Part shown: positions 1-12,925 of the stretch, one piece after another | Numbering within the stretch: position 1 is the first letter of the stretch | How the letters are laid out: every line of letters starts with the position of its first letter | NCBI RefSeq assembly: GCF_010183535.1 | Contig: NC_071329.1 | Span: forward strand, 15,190,001 to 15,254,000 | Length of the DNA stretch: 64,000 bases | Source of the DNA: Caenorhabditis remanei | Taxonomy: Eukaryota > Nematoda > Chromadorea > Rhabditida > Rhabditidae | Direction of reading: 5' to 3' | The notes under the pieces: generated by a model | Seen by the model: only the letters and a program-made list of their open reading frames with translations | What the model was told of the DNA's origin: nothing | The model's database searches: none | Program-made: the position numbers and the translations under genes

Positions 1-594
1 CCTGTGGTATGTAAAGCATAAAATACGTGAGGCGAAGAATGAGTGATTGGTTGAAACATGTTGGGTAAATGAGATTGAAGAAGAAAATCTGAGTATGTAG
101 GAAATCGATAGAAGGTGTGGAGGAGACTAGACCATATGTCTTCTTCCCAGTGAATTAGGTCGTCGTTGGCAAATATGGAGATGTACGACATAACCGAATT
201 TCGCCGACAGGCCATTCTGATAAATCGAAATAATTTTCAAAAAAAAAGTGAATCATGCAAAAAAGAAACACTCGGAAGGAATCGAACAAACACAAAAACT
301 TCTCACGATCAACAGCTCAAAATTTTTTACATCTAAAAGCGGTAATGAGCAAGGTAAAAAAAAAGATATTTTTTTCTATGATAGAAGATACCGAACTCTG
401 AGGTCTAGTTTAGGAACTTTACAGATTTCGTAAGCAGAAAAAATTGATTTCAAAAAACCCTCTTTCGTTCCTTGTTCGTGTCATCTTTATGTTTTTTCGT
501 AAAAGAAAAGTCAGATTTCAACAGGGTTTTATAAAAAACGACACAAAATAAATAAACATAAATTTTCAGAATGGGTTCTTGCCAAGACGATCAT
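1..594. other. intergenic, no gene seen
   Basis: No spliced or unspliced gene could be supported here. It lies downstream of the minus-strand membrane-protein gene ending at 595 and may contain its 3' UTR. The short open frames are low-complexity and lack splice partners. Confidence 0.5.
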
Positions 595-1451
595 TCAGGC
601 AACGAGCAGGAGTGTGTCGGTCGACGCGTGATAGCTGACTCCTCTCATCCCCTGGGTGCTCTCTTCCTGGTCTCCTTCGTCTTGCTGCTCCAGATCTGCT
701 TCGTCATCAATAACCACGTTCCTCATCGCATCGAGATAACGCTTTGTTTCGTGCTCCTGAAATTTGTATTCATATTAAATTAATTAATTGAGCTGAACTT
801 ATAAAATAAAACTGAAATTCTTTTTTTCTGAGCGTAGACTCCTGGATGTGCAACCAGCTTGTCTTGGCGATCCAATTCTGTAGGTGACAGTATAGTGAAC
901 CGTATGCACATCACTTTGGAATAACTCTCCTGAAAATTGATAAAAATTGAAACTGGAAAGCGAAATTCAGTTTTACCGTAAACGAATGCGTAGGAGAAGT
1001 TCACCAACCAATAGTGCAGAAGAGGACTTTCAGCTTGTGGGAAGAGGAAGGAGATGGCATAGCAGATGGACGCCGAGAGCAGGGAGAATGGAACCTTCCG
1101 GATGCACGATAGGCCATTGTTGACGAACTTCAGATTCTGAAAATGGAATAATCAGGAAACATGAGATTAGAAAAAGAAAATTCAGAATCCAGAAGTTTCA
1201 GAAAATGAAATAGATTTTTGAAACGAGATACTCACTGTCCAAAGTTCCATCATTGCTCCGGCCAGAAGACAAGGAAGCATCGCAATTCCCAGCGACTTGT
1301 ACAAAATGCCAAGTCGTGTCCATGCGTCCTTCTCGGTCTCATCGTTCACTTCGAAGGAAATCCCCGCGAAGCTCGCAAGAAGCAGCAAGCCAAAGCATAT
1401 CCATGGTTTCTGAGGCACCGAGTTTGAGGCAAGTGGGTTGTAACGAGGCAT
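595..1451 (-). CDS. predicted four-helix membrane protein, unknown family
   Basis: The start ATG at 1451 follows a TTTTATCCAG acceptor-like signal, as expected for trans-splicing. Exon 1 is 1236-1451 (72 codons, phase 0, donor GTGAGT). The next exon begins at 1136 and the last exon is 595-756, ending in an acidic tail rich in E, D and Q. Four hydrophobic segments are visible: after PWICFG, around LGIAMLPCLLAGAMM, around FSLLSASICYAISF, and around HYWLVNFSYAFVY. The middle is ambiguous. A conventional intron 930-976 shifts the frame to a stop near 799. Reading through it instead (exon 813-1136, weak donor GTTTTA) joins in frame to the last exon and gives 233 aa. Family not recognised. The odd junctions could mean decay or an unusual splice. 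Confidence 0.5.
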
Positions 1452-1639
1452 GCTGGATAAAAAAACGTAATTTAGGAAACAAGAGAAAAATATGTTATGA
1501 ATAAAATGAAATTAAAAATGAAATTAGTAGAATATATCACTGTTTTACCGCTTCTTCTTTTTCTCATTGGCATTTTTGAAGCAAAAAGTGCAAAAGAAAT
1601 TGTTGATCTTCTCTCATAAAACAACAATTTTGAGATAAT

Positions 1640-1991
1640 TGCAGGTCTAAAGCTTTATTTCTTTAGCTTTTAGTGTAAAACTCTAGGCCGGAAGTAATGG
1701 CAATTTTTCATTTTGGATTTCGTAAGTATCTATCAGTGTTTTTATTTCTCAATAATATCAAACTATTGATAGCTTGAAACTCGCTCCTGTGGTTCTTACA
1801 CATATCTGATGGGCGGGTTTAAAATTTGGCTCATCATTAAACCTCGAAAAATTGATTTCTTGTTATTTTCCCGGAAACTAAAAAGCCAAATTTGAAACCC
1901 GTCCATTAGATATGTGTAAGAACCTCTGGAGCAAGTTTTAAGCTATCATTCGTTTGATACTGTTGAGAAATGAAAAACAAAACACTAATAG
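1640..1991. repeat. palindromic MITE, family P1 (interrupted copy)
   Basis: The left arm (about 1640-1825) and right arm (about 1865-1991) are inverted copies of one another; for example TCTTACACATATCT on the left is mirrored as AGATATGTGTAAGA on the right. The same sequence family forms the longer palindrome at 57250-58045, sharing TGGCAATTTTTCATTTT and the motif reading AGGTCTA plus an AT-rich stretch. The outer part of the right arm is disrupted by the 1992-2246 insertion. Confidence 0.65.
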
Positions 1992-2246
1992 ACATACTTG
2001 TCAACCGGGCCGAAACCGACCGACACGGGCCGACTCGTAACTCGCGTCAAAATGAATATTATTTTTCCCGGCACTTTTTCCCGGCTCACGGCACATTAAC
2101 GAATATCCATCCGGCCCGTAGTAGGTCACGGGCATAGAACTCGTCGAGATCTGCATTTTGGTATATTTTTGAGCTCATAATATTCATTTTGACGCGAGTT
2201 ACGAGCCGGCCCGTGTCGGCCCGTTTCGGCCCGGTTGACAAGTATG
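1992..2246. repeat. GC-rich MITE with CATACTTGTC termini
   Basis: The terminal inverted repeat starts CATACTTGTCAACCGGGCC and the far end reads GGCCCGGTTGACAAGTATG. The two flanks are CTAATAG (1985-1991 and 2247-2253), consistent with a 7-bp target duplication. A related, more diverged copy lies in an snrp-200 intron at about 34400-34735. The element is inserted in the right arm of the P1 palindrome, so it is the younger of the two. Confidence 0.75.
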
Positions 2247-2977
2247 CTAATAGATTTTTTTTTTGAAACTCTCATAGTTTTTTTGCAAACAGAAATTAAT
2301 GTTATATAGTTTTTGATCGAATAAAACTCTAATGGAAATATGTTTTTTTTTCTCTGCCAAAAAGTGTGAGTCATCGAAGCAACAAAATGCCAACATTCAC
2401 TCTTGTCCTTCAGAACAGATTTCTCCTCTTTCCACACGTCCCTCTCTTTTCATTTTGAGTTTTCCCTTCTAGATTTCATTTACTCACTCTCACAATTTTG
2501 TAGTAATGACCTTTATCGAAGTGTCTCGTCTCTTTTTTCACAAGTTCCCACCACATCTGCTGCTCACTCGTGTCCTTCTTTTTTTGTGATCTCTAATTCC
2601 CTTTGAAAGGTCAACTGTCTAGCTCCGACAAACAATACTATCCGCGTCTTTCCCATCATTTTTACAATCGTTATTATACTCATAACCATTAGTTTGAGGG
2701 GCGTGGACAGCGACACATAACCGAGTTATTGTACTCGAGTGTGTAATTTTGCTCACTTTACTTTACTTTTCTATTAGAGAGAAATGCAGAACCGGGTTGA
2801 AACCGGAGATTTTGTTTCAAGAATTGTTGATTACTGTCAAATCCTCATTTCACCAGTTGACAACTTTTTCGTAGATGTTTTCTTACACAAGAAAAGTTTC
2901 CATTTCTCCCTACCAATCTTATTGGCTAACTCCCTTTCTATCACTCTACTATCCCGGAATATCAATTTTCAGTCAAG
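2247..2977. other. intergenic and 5' flank of the next gene
   Basis: The interval is pyrimidine-rich with no supported gene. The final 10 bases before the start codon at 2978 contain ATTTTCAG, a probable trans-splice acceptor. No TATA box is convincing. Confidence 0.45.
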
Positions 2978-3746
2978 ATGATCACACCAGCCACCACATC
3001 TCTTCTAGAATCTCAAAAAGCCTACAAGAATTTTATAGCTACCCAAAAAGCATCTCTTCTGAACTATCTTGCAATCAAACCAAGGAATCAAGAGGAGAAA
3101 GAACAATTGAAGATAGTACATGACGTTGGACAAGCCGTAGTGTAAGTTTGAGATCAGGTCCTCTTTCAACGTCAATTTTTATTTCAGACGATCTCTCCTC
3201 TACGGCGATGTGAATGTCGCTGATTTGGGGACAACTCCAAAACCACCAGTTCCAGCTCTCACCTGGAACATTCCACCTCCCAATATCTCAGTTGGCGAGA
3301 TGCTCAAACGCCAGCTCCAAAACCAGTGAGTTTTCTGTCCCTCGTTCTAGAAACCAAACTAGATTCTATTCAGAGCATATCTTCAAAACCAGCCGTTGCT
3401 CTTCAATCTTCTCTCGAGTCCATCTGCTCCCATACCGCCATCGTCTTATACAGGTGGACAACAGCTGATGCCAGGAGGTACAAACCTCCCAGCAACAATT
3501 GAAGCACATATTCTTGCTCACCTCGCACAGTACTATGGCTTGTTCTCTGAGAATGGATAGTGAGTTTAGTTTCATTTTGATGGAGGGAAAAGGGGGTGGA
3601 TGTCTGACCACATGGCATAAGAAAACTTAGTCCTTCCCGAAGTTAAAACTCAAAACTTATGTACCTCTTTCAGTCAGTTCCCGTCCTCCTTGTCAGCAAT
3701 CGGAATTCCACAAGAAAACATGGCTGGCGTCATCCCAAAACTATAA
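2978..3746 (+). CDS. hypothetical protein, 186 aa, four exons
   Basis: Exons are 2978-3141, 3188-3325, 3374-3559 and 3674-3746. All introns are GT-AG and short (46-114 bp), and all keep frame to a TAA. The start ATG lies 5 bases after ATTTTCAG. The protein begins MITPATTSLLESQKAYKNF, has a Pro-rich centre, and ends with a segment containing ATIEAHILAHLAQYYGLF. No signal peptide or membrane segment is seen. I do not recognise the family. The clean splicing of four exons is good evidence of a real gene. Confidence 0.75.
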
Positions 3747-5044
3747 TGCTGGTGAATCTGGAAAGAGCGTCTTCATTTCATTTTTCCTTAATCTCAATTT
3801 TAAAAAAAATTTCTTCAATGTTTCCCTGATTGTGTTCATTATATTGTTACATCTTTTTTGTTTGTGGTATACTATTCTCAACGAAAAAGTCCCAAGGATT
3901 ACTGTATTATTTGCCAAAATAGTTCAAAAACATTTCCCGAACCTCAAGCAAGTCTCTAATAATCTTCGCTCAGCGGGAAGTCCTAAATCCCCTCTGACCT
4001 TCGACGAGTTCAAAATATACAGTAGCCATTTCCCGCCAATAGAGCAAACATCATCCGTTTCTTCTCGCATCGACTCCTCGGTTACCGCACAGCATCTGGC
4101 GTCTTTCCTTTTTTCTCGGGAAGGAAGGGACTATCCAATGTACTATAGCCGCAACATCATAACCGAAAAACGACCCTGTCTCCTCACCAGTCCTAAAAAT
4201 ATCAAGATTTGAATACCCGCTCTATCCATACACCTCATACACTTTCTTCCACTTTTTCTCTCTCTGACTTTTCGTCATTTCGCTCACTCCGCTCCTCCGA
4301 CATTGTCTAATTCTCCGGGAGCGCCTTCCTCTTTCCCGATTCCCGACAGTATTTTGATGTCTGCTACTCCGTCTCTCCGCCATTCTCTCCGTTTTCTCTC
4401 TATTTGATTTCGTTTTTGTAGCGGGTGGTTACGGTAACACCTGGTGAGAATTCACAGGATTTGGGCCTGAAAGGACTAAAATTGGCTTAAATCTAACATT
4501 ACTTTCAGTTGTTTTTCGTTTTGAATGACTAGTAGATATAACAATGAGTCATCAACAGAATGCTTTTACAAAACAATTGATTTTTCCTGAATAGTGGAAA
4601 ACAGTGATTAAGAAAATGTTGCATGACTTCATGTTTCAACTATTTTTTTTTGATTTTGCTGATTTTGTATGATGATCTCTCATCGGTCCCAAAGTTGTCC
4701 ATTTCCTGGATATGATATACATATGTATATCCGATTACTCTCAATTTGTTTATATGAACACTGTCGATGTCTGTTGCTCATCGACACCTCTCTCTTCTCG
4801 ATCTGTCGATGTCTTTGGCGGTGAGCCGATCATCTGCTAAAGGTCAACCCAAGCTCTTCCCGACTTTTTACGATCTCTCCACACCCCTTCTCAGGCGGTT
4901 TTGAGTGACGGGCGGCTCTTTTCTCACTTTCGATTTGTGCTGATACATTTCTGTTGAAATTGTGTCTTTTGAATTTGAGACACTTTCCGGTTATCACTTG
5001 AGTCCATGCTCCTGAGTTTTTACTTACCGTTTTATATTTTTTGC
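3747..5044. other. intergenic, no gene seen
   Basis: The 3' flank of the preceding gene and pyrimidine-rich sequence. An open frame at about 3832-4212 lacks splice context and is not supported. A stretch near 4746 (TCAATTTGTTTATAT) recurs at about 12958, where it falls in a proposed exon. Confidence 0.45.
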
Positions 5045-5238
5045 CTGGTTTCTGTTACTACCATTCCATTTTTTTTAAACATTTTTGGAAAGGTGAGGAA
5101 GGTCTAACTTGAGACTTGTCGCTTCTACTGTCCATTCTCGTATCCCCTACCGTAGTCTCCCCTATCTTACTATCTCCCTACCGTAGTTAAAGACCTTTTC
5201 CATTTTTTTGTTGATATTTTTGGCGATGAACCGTCCAA
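5045..5238 (+). repeat. left copy of 194-bp direct repeat flanking an RTE element
   Basis: Begins CTGGTTTCTG and ends GATGAACCGTCCAA. It is almost identical to 6362-6555; one clear difference is GTTACTA against GTTTCTA near the start. The copies abut the retrotransposon on each side, as expected for a long target-site duplication. Confidence 0.85.
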
Positions 5239-6321
5239 GCTCTATGGGAAAGCCTGAAGACTCAAGGGATAGACTCTGGATACATAAAACTTCTAAAAGA
5301 GTGCTACAACGATTGCTCCACCACAATCACACCATTCTATAACCCAGTCAATATCCCCATTACCAGAGGTGTCAGACAAGGTGACCCCATCTCACCAAAC
5401 TTGTTTTCTGCTTGTCTCGAAACGGCCTTTAGTCGAATGTCATGGCCACATATAAAAGATGACAAAGATGACTATGATAACTCCCCTGGTATCAGAATTA
5501 ACGGCAGAAACCTAACACATCTACGATTCGCCGACGATATCATTCTTATCTCGAAAACTCCACAAATAGCGGAAAAAATGCTACAAGAGCTGGTAAACAG
5601 TTGTGAAACAGTCGGTCTGGAAATAAACGCAAATAAAACAAAAGTGCTGAGGAACAAATTTGCGTCAAGTCACCAAATAAATATCAGAAAAAACAACACC
5701 ATGACTGCAATTGAAGATGTTGAGGAATACGTATACTTGGGAAGACTGCTCAATACAAAAAGCGATCTAGAGCCAGAAATTCACAGAAGACGACGATCAG
5801 CATGGGCGGCATTCAACAACATCAAAAACACAACAGATGCCTTGACATGTCCGAAAATCCGAGCGCAACTTTTCGACTCCATTGTTCTCCCCGCACTGAC
5901 ACATGGATCAGAAACATGGACTTTCACTAAAGCTCTATCCGAAAGAGTAAGAATAACACATGCCGCACTGGAACGTAAACTCGTCGGAATTACCCTCACG
6001 GAACAACGAGAGAAAGACCTCCACCGAGAAGATATAAGGAAGATGTCCCAAGTGAAAGACCCTCTTGTCTTCATAACGAAACGAAAGTTAGGTTGGGCTG
6101 GCCACGTGATGAGAAGAAACGATAATCGGTGGACAACGTTACTTCAAGAATGGATACCCAGAAATGAGAAAAGACCAGTAGGAAGACCACCAATGCGATG
6201 GGCCGACTCCCTGAGGAAAGAAATCTCAGTGCGACAAGGAACTCAATTGATCGAACCTTGGAGCACAATCGCCAAAGATCGGAAAAAATGGATAGCTGTG
6301 ATCCGCGCCCACACCAACTGA
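5239..6321 (+). CDS. reverse transcriptase C-terminal fragment, RTE-like
   Basis: A 360-codon frame with no start of its own runs from the junction to TGA. Visible RT motifs are GVRQGDPISP (about residue 46) and the catalytic box FADDIILI (about residue 96). The C-terminus contains WAGHVMRR and RPVGRPPMRW, which are typical of RTE and BovB-type proteins. There are no internal stops, so the insertion looks recent, but it lacks the APE-type endonuclease and the first half of the RT and cannot be autonomous. A host function is unlikely. Confidence 0.9.
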   Translation, partial: ALWESLKTQGIDSGYIKLLKECYNDCSTTITPFYNPVNIPITRGVRQGDPISPNLFSACLETAFSRMSWPHIKDDKDDYDNSPGIRINGRNLTHLRFADDIILISKTPQIAEKMLQELVNSCETVGLEINANKTKVLRNKFASSHQINIRKNNTMTAIEDVEEYVYLGRLLNTKSDLEPEIHRRRRSAWAAFNNIKNTTDALTCPKIRAQLFDSIVLPALTHGSETWTFTKALSERVRITHAALERKLVGITLTEQREKDLHREDIRKMSQVKDPLVFITKRKLGWAGHVMRRNDNRWTTLLQEWIPRNEKRPVGRPPMRWADSLRKEISVRQGTQLIEPWSTIAKDRKKWIAVIRAHTN

Positions 6322-6361
6322 GCGAAGAACGGATCGACTAAGTAACTAAGTAACTAAGTAA
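5239..6361 (+). mobile_element. 5'-truncated RTE-type non-LTR retrotransposon
   Basis: The element consists almost wholly of the C-terminal half of a reverse transcriptase ORF that is open from the very first base, with the endonuclease and RT N-terminus missing. It ends in a short tandem tail, TAAGTAACTAAGTAACTAAG, a type of simple 3' repeat common in RTE elements. The 194-bp direct repeats on both sides mark it as a self-contained insertion. Confidence 0.9.
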
Positions 6362-6555
6362 CTGGTTTCTGTTTCTACCATTCCATTTTTTTTAAACATT
6401 TTTGGAAAGGTGAGGAAGGTCTAACTTGAGACTTGTCGCTTCTACTGTCCATTCTCGTATCCCCTACCGTAGTCTCCCCTATCTTACTATCTCCCTACCG
6501 TAGTTAAAGACCTTTTCCATTTTTTTGTTGATATTTTTGGCGATGAACCGTCCAA
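6362..6555 (+). repeat. right copy of 194-bp direct repeat
   Basis: Near-identical partner of 5045-5238; it ends at the same GATGAACCGTCCAA boundary. Confidence 0.85.
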
Positions 6556-7276
6556 CCACTAAAAGGCTACCCCGCGCAGCTGCACCCATTTTTTACTAAC
6601 TCTTTGAATTCAAAGCATACATATCTTAGACCCTCACAGGATCGTGATTCAGCGGTTTGGCCCTTCCTTCCACAGAAAAAGAAGATAGTGGCAGATGTTG
6701 CGCAATAAACAAAGCGTCTAGGCAAAGAGAGGAGAAATAGACAAGCAGAAATACATTTCCCTGTGCTTACTGTACTTGTTTCATCCTTCTCACTTTTTCT
6801 CACAACTTTCCTCTTTGTCCTCATTACCACTCCGTTCCCATGCATTACCTTTTTATTACTCTCATTCTTTCAACCTTATTGAATTTGCTCGGTTTCCCAT
6901 TATACCATGTTCTTTCTCACGTTTTATTGGCGGGAAAACGGTGATTTGGGAGCTGAGGACGAAACATATAGTGAAAGAAACAACGAGTGGGGAACAAACA
7001 TTTCGAAATGTTATATTTTTGTATAATAGACACAATTCTTGACAAGAAAACTTAAAGTCTTCGTAAATTGTTTGCGGTTGATTGGAAGATAGTAGCAATA
7101 AAAAAGAGGGAATGAGCGTGAGTCTAGAGATTCAAGGTCACTTTTTGTAAATGCTTGATATTTTGCTTTGTGAATAAGATACATGTGATATTCGTTTTTC
7201 TATTCTGTACCATCCATGACCTTCATTTCACATAATTCGTTCATTCCAGATAAATTCACTCTTCCTGCTAGAAACC
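6556..7276. other. intergenic, 5' flank of the 7277 gene
   Basis: No gene is supported. An acceptor-like CATTCCAG lies about 30 bases before the start codon at 7277 and could be the trans-splice site. Confidence 0.45.
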
Positions 7277-9108
<1,832 letters not shown>

Positions 9109-10438
9109 AAGTGAGCTAGGGAGATGGGATGGGAATTAATGGGAAAAGTAAAACTGATACAAATACAAATCGGCTGGTACCAAGATTACTCGATGAGTAG
9201 ACATTAACACGGAAATCGGGACAGGCGTACATGATTAGAGGCAGATGGGCACACAAATTCTGAAAATATGAATATATAGAATACGGTATCTGAACATTTG
9301 AGCAACCGGAATACAAAAAAAATTACTTGAAGGACTTTAGAGGCTCATCAATATTCGAATAACTGGCTAATTTTCAGTCTTGATTGGCCGAACCGTCTCC
9401 TCGCCTGCTGTTTCCACATGAGTTCTTTTAATTTTTGTTTATCTAGTATTATGTTGTTCACTTCTCACTTCTTTTAACATGTCCTGTGCCCCTCAACTGA
9501 TACAATGATATTACCCTTTCCAACTACGGAAATTCACTTTTACCTGTCTCAAAAAGTTCGATTTCTCCCTAATTTCTTAACGTTCCTTTGTCGGTCCTGA
9601 TTTTTGTAGTTGTTTGTTCATAATCAGACATTAACTTTATTTCATTATTTTTCAACCACTCGATTGCTTCTTCTCACTTCCATCATCCACACCTCATTTA
9701 CATGTGATTCTCCTTGCTCTTCTTTAAAAATTTTTTCCTCTCTTTGCGTTTGTCTTCTGTATGAGTTTCTCGGTGGCCCGCACTTTTAAGTAATCTTTTC
9801 CCATATCTTACTTTTTTATACTCATCATTAACATATCAACCATATCTCTTAATGACACCCCGTCCCGTTCTCTCTACTTTCGTGCTCATCACCCAGTGGC
9901 TCTTTTCTGATTTCTGTACGTACTATCTCTCTCCCCCCCCCCCCCTTTCCTCCTTTTTACCTTTGGGTGCCCTCCCTTTCTTTCATGTCCCCCTTTTCCT
10001 TCTTTACTTCTTCTTCTTACTCTCCGAATCCTTATCAGATTTGAATTCGAATTCGGGTGTCGTTACGAATAAACTTTGACACCCACACACACACAACCTT
10101 TTGGCTCTTTTCTAGTCTCATTCTACCTCAGCAAGCCCTATATAATTAGTAGAGCCCGCGGATTAGGCGAAGAGGTCTCATGTTTCTTTTCTCTTAGTTA
10201 CCCCTACTTTCTCGTATCAGCATCCTGGCCCTGACAACATAGATAAAATGTTTTGAATGAAGAAAACTTGTCATTAGTGGTGACTCCGCCCAATCGGTCA
10301 GTTAGCATCTATACCATCGGCCAGGCTATAATAGTTCGGCCAATGTAAAGCAGGATAAGATTATTAACGATAAATGTTCTGTCTCATTTCTTTCTGTTTA
10401 TGTGATTCTTGAGTTAACGCTCATTTCTTACAGAAGAG
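9109..10438. other. intergenic, pyrimidine-rich
   Basis: Contains a poly-C run near 9935 and a short CA run near 10082. A stretch near 9800-9850 resembles the 3' flank of the next gene (about 12495-12540), suggesting a shared or duplicated 3' region. TTTCTTACAG immediately before 10439 is a probable trans-splice acceptor. Confidence 0.5.
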
Positions 10439-12327
10439 ATGGAAAACAACCACCAGGCAGAATCTCAGACTGGAGTTTTTGGACTCAACTTCAATAAACT
10501 TCAAGGTAAATTTGAAAACATTCTGTTTGTTCTCATACATTTTTCGTTATATTTCAATTATTAGTTCTCAGATTGTCTGACCTTGTTACGATTTCTTATT
10601 CAAGTTAATGTGTTTTTAATTTCAGAAGTTGTGTCAAAACTTTCAATTCGCGATCGAACAACGCATTCAGCGTTGTTTGAAAACGTGCTCAGCTCCAGCG
10701 AATGCTTGAGCCACTTCCAATCGCTTTGCTGCAGAAGGAATGAGGAAAAAGTCCAGAAGAAGCTTGTAGAGCAATTGGCTCAAAAAGTGAAAGATGAAGA
10801 TCTGGAAATCGATTCAAAAGTAGAAGACATCGAAACTATGAAAGAGCTAGTTTGTGCTCAAATTTCCGTCCCTCCAGGAGCGGAATCGGGGACTGTTTTG
10901 ATGAAATTGATCGATTCAAAAAAGAAAACAGTGGAAATTATTCAAACGTTTAATGAAGATCTGGAAACAATGAAAAATAATCGAGATGAAACATCTCAAA
11001 ATCTTTCGAAGGAAGAGATGCGTTTGATCGAGATTGGAAGAGAGGTGGCTGCTGCTCAGCAGCTTTACGAAGAATCTTTCCAACTGTTTCTGATTTTATG
11101 TAAGAAACAGGAAACGTTGTTCCATGCGAAGGCATACGTAAGTTTCTAAACTCAAATGAATCAATCGAATAATCTGTCTCATTCAGAACGACGAGACAGC
11201 GAGGACAGCGCTCGAATCGTGCTGCTTCCAGGCAACGGAGCGACGAGGAGCATTGCTTGCGAAGTCAAGTGTCTCCAACATTCTACCTGCAGAGATTCAA
11301 GGTATGAAAAAGACTATCCATCATTTGGAAAATATATTTTTGCAGCAACTCAACCTGTTGGCAACGGTTCTCTGACTTCAGGCAACGGCTCTCTGACTCT
11401 TCCAGAATCCGAAGAAGGATCGTCGCTTCCAGCTGTCAACGGGTCTGGAAATCAGCTGAATGTCTCTGATTCTGTCTCTGATTCTGGAGGTAGAACATAA
11501 TTTAAATCTTTCAAAAATTTAAAGGTATTATACTTTTTCAGAAGCTCCTGTCAGTGCATGGAACATGGAATCAGCTCGGAATGATGGAATTCTTGGAGAA
11601 CCTTCACATGCTCCATCTTGTCCACTTCCAACTTCCGTCACTGACTCCTCAGGTAACTTGATTCTTATAGTTACTAGTAGTGCAGAGTTCTAAAAACGTT
11701 TCTAATCTACAGTACCGCCCAAAAGGTTATCAACTTTGGCTGTTTTCAGTAGAAAATGACCAACTTTGACAGTGTGTCATGGCAATACTGATTGTCCCAT
11801 CAAGTAGATTTCGATAAATTATACAGATCAAAAGTAGATCTTCATTTTTGTAGTTGACAACTTTCTTGTACGAGCACTCCCTAGCAAGTTACATATCGAC
11901 AAAGTAATTTCTCCCTCAAAGCGGCAAATTTCAGTGCAGAATAGTGCGAAGTTTAACTACAAAAATGAAGATCTACCTTTGATCTGTATAATTCATCAAA
12001 ATCTACTTGATGGGACAATCAGTATTACCATGACGCACTCTCAAAGTTGGTCATTTTCAACTGAAAACAGCAAAAGTTGATAACCTTTTGGGCGGTACTG
12101 TAAAAAAGGAAAAGTGAAAACAAGACTAATAATATGATTGCCTGATCTTATCAGATTTGTCCAATGCCCTCGAACCAGTTGCTGCACATCAGAACTCCGA
12201 ACGTGGGCGCGTCTCGAAGAGCAAAAAAGCAACCGACGACGCATCTGGTGCTGAAAATGTTCAGGAGCCTGATGGTTCATCAAAACCAAAGAAACCTCGT
12301 GCTCAATCCAGAAAAAGAAGATTCTGA
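10439..12327 (+). CDS. hypothetical coiled-coil protein, 373 aa, six exons
   Basis: Exons are 10439-10505, 10626-11137, 11187-11301, 11346-11489, 11542-11652 and 12155-12327. The ATG is 5 bases after TTTCTTACAG. Residues about 60-200 form a long heptad-like charged helix, with segments such as NEEKVQKKLVEQLAQKVKDE and KNNRDETSQNLSKEEMRL. The following region is Ser/Gly/Asn-rich (VGNGSLTSGNGSL), and the tail is basic (KPKKPRAQSRKRRF), a plausible nuclear signal. Intron 5 is enlarged by a 395-bp MITE. Family not recognised; spindle, centrosome or nuclear roles would all be guesses. Confidence 0.8.
11708..12102. repeat. MITE, CAGTACCGCC family, copy 1
   Basis: Starts TACAGTACCGCCCAAAAGG and ends CCTTTTGGGCGGTACTGTA, near-perfect inverted termini with possible TA target duplication. 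The arms are extended inverted repeats: ATGACCAACTTTGA on the left is mirrored near the right end. It lies in intron 5 of the coiled-coil gene. Other copies are at 15284-16729, 19729-20102 and 25530-25856. Confidence 0.85.
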
Positions 12328-12925
12328 GCCGAAGACTCGTCATCTTATCACTGAGCTTGCTTTTTTTCTCTTTTTCTCAGATTTTTAAAATATGATTCCG
12401 AAATTCTCATCGTTTTCTTTTCTACACTCCCCTCTGATTGAGTATCTAAGTGGCATCCCAACTTTTCCCCAATTCAAATGTACTTTCCTTGTCCATCTCT
12501 TACTTTTTTTGTACTCATTAACATTTCAATCATTACTCTCAATGTTACATCTGTCACGCCTTTCTTTTTTTTTGTACTCACGATTCAGTTATGTTATACC
12601 ATCCTCCTTCATAAAAACTCAGACATCTCATGGTCTAAGCGACCAAACACCATTCCACTTTTTGAGAACCCTTCGTACTTTTCTAAGTTTCCTCCTTTTC
12701 CCCACTATCTCTCTGGCTCCTCCCCTACAGTTCCTAGTATAAAAGCGGCCCCGTTCCATCCCTTCTCCTCAGTTTTCCTCTCTGAATAAACATGAATAAA
12801 CCAGCTCATAGAAAGAACTCGCAAACTGTTTCATTTTTACAAGCTTTCACTATAAGGTTTCTTTCAATAATGGTAACTAGTGACGTTCCTTTGAGTTTCT
12901 TTGAGTAATTTGTTGTGTTGCTCAA
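12328..12925. other. intergenic
   Basis: Pyrimidine-rich 3' flank of the coiled-coil gene. TATAAAAG at about 12739 resembles a TATA box. About 45 bases further on are AATAAA motifs, so the region could equally hold a polyadenylation site. Confidence 0.4.

Noticed and set aside
3832..4212. 126-aa frame downstream of the 2978-3746 gene
   Set aside because: No acceptor or start context, atypical composition, no recognisable motif.
12739..12746. TATA box for the 12926 gene
   Set aside because: Nearly 190 bp from the start codon with AATAAA motifs between; a 3' end of the upstream gene explains it as well.
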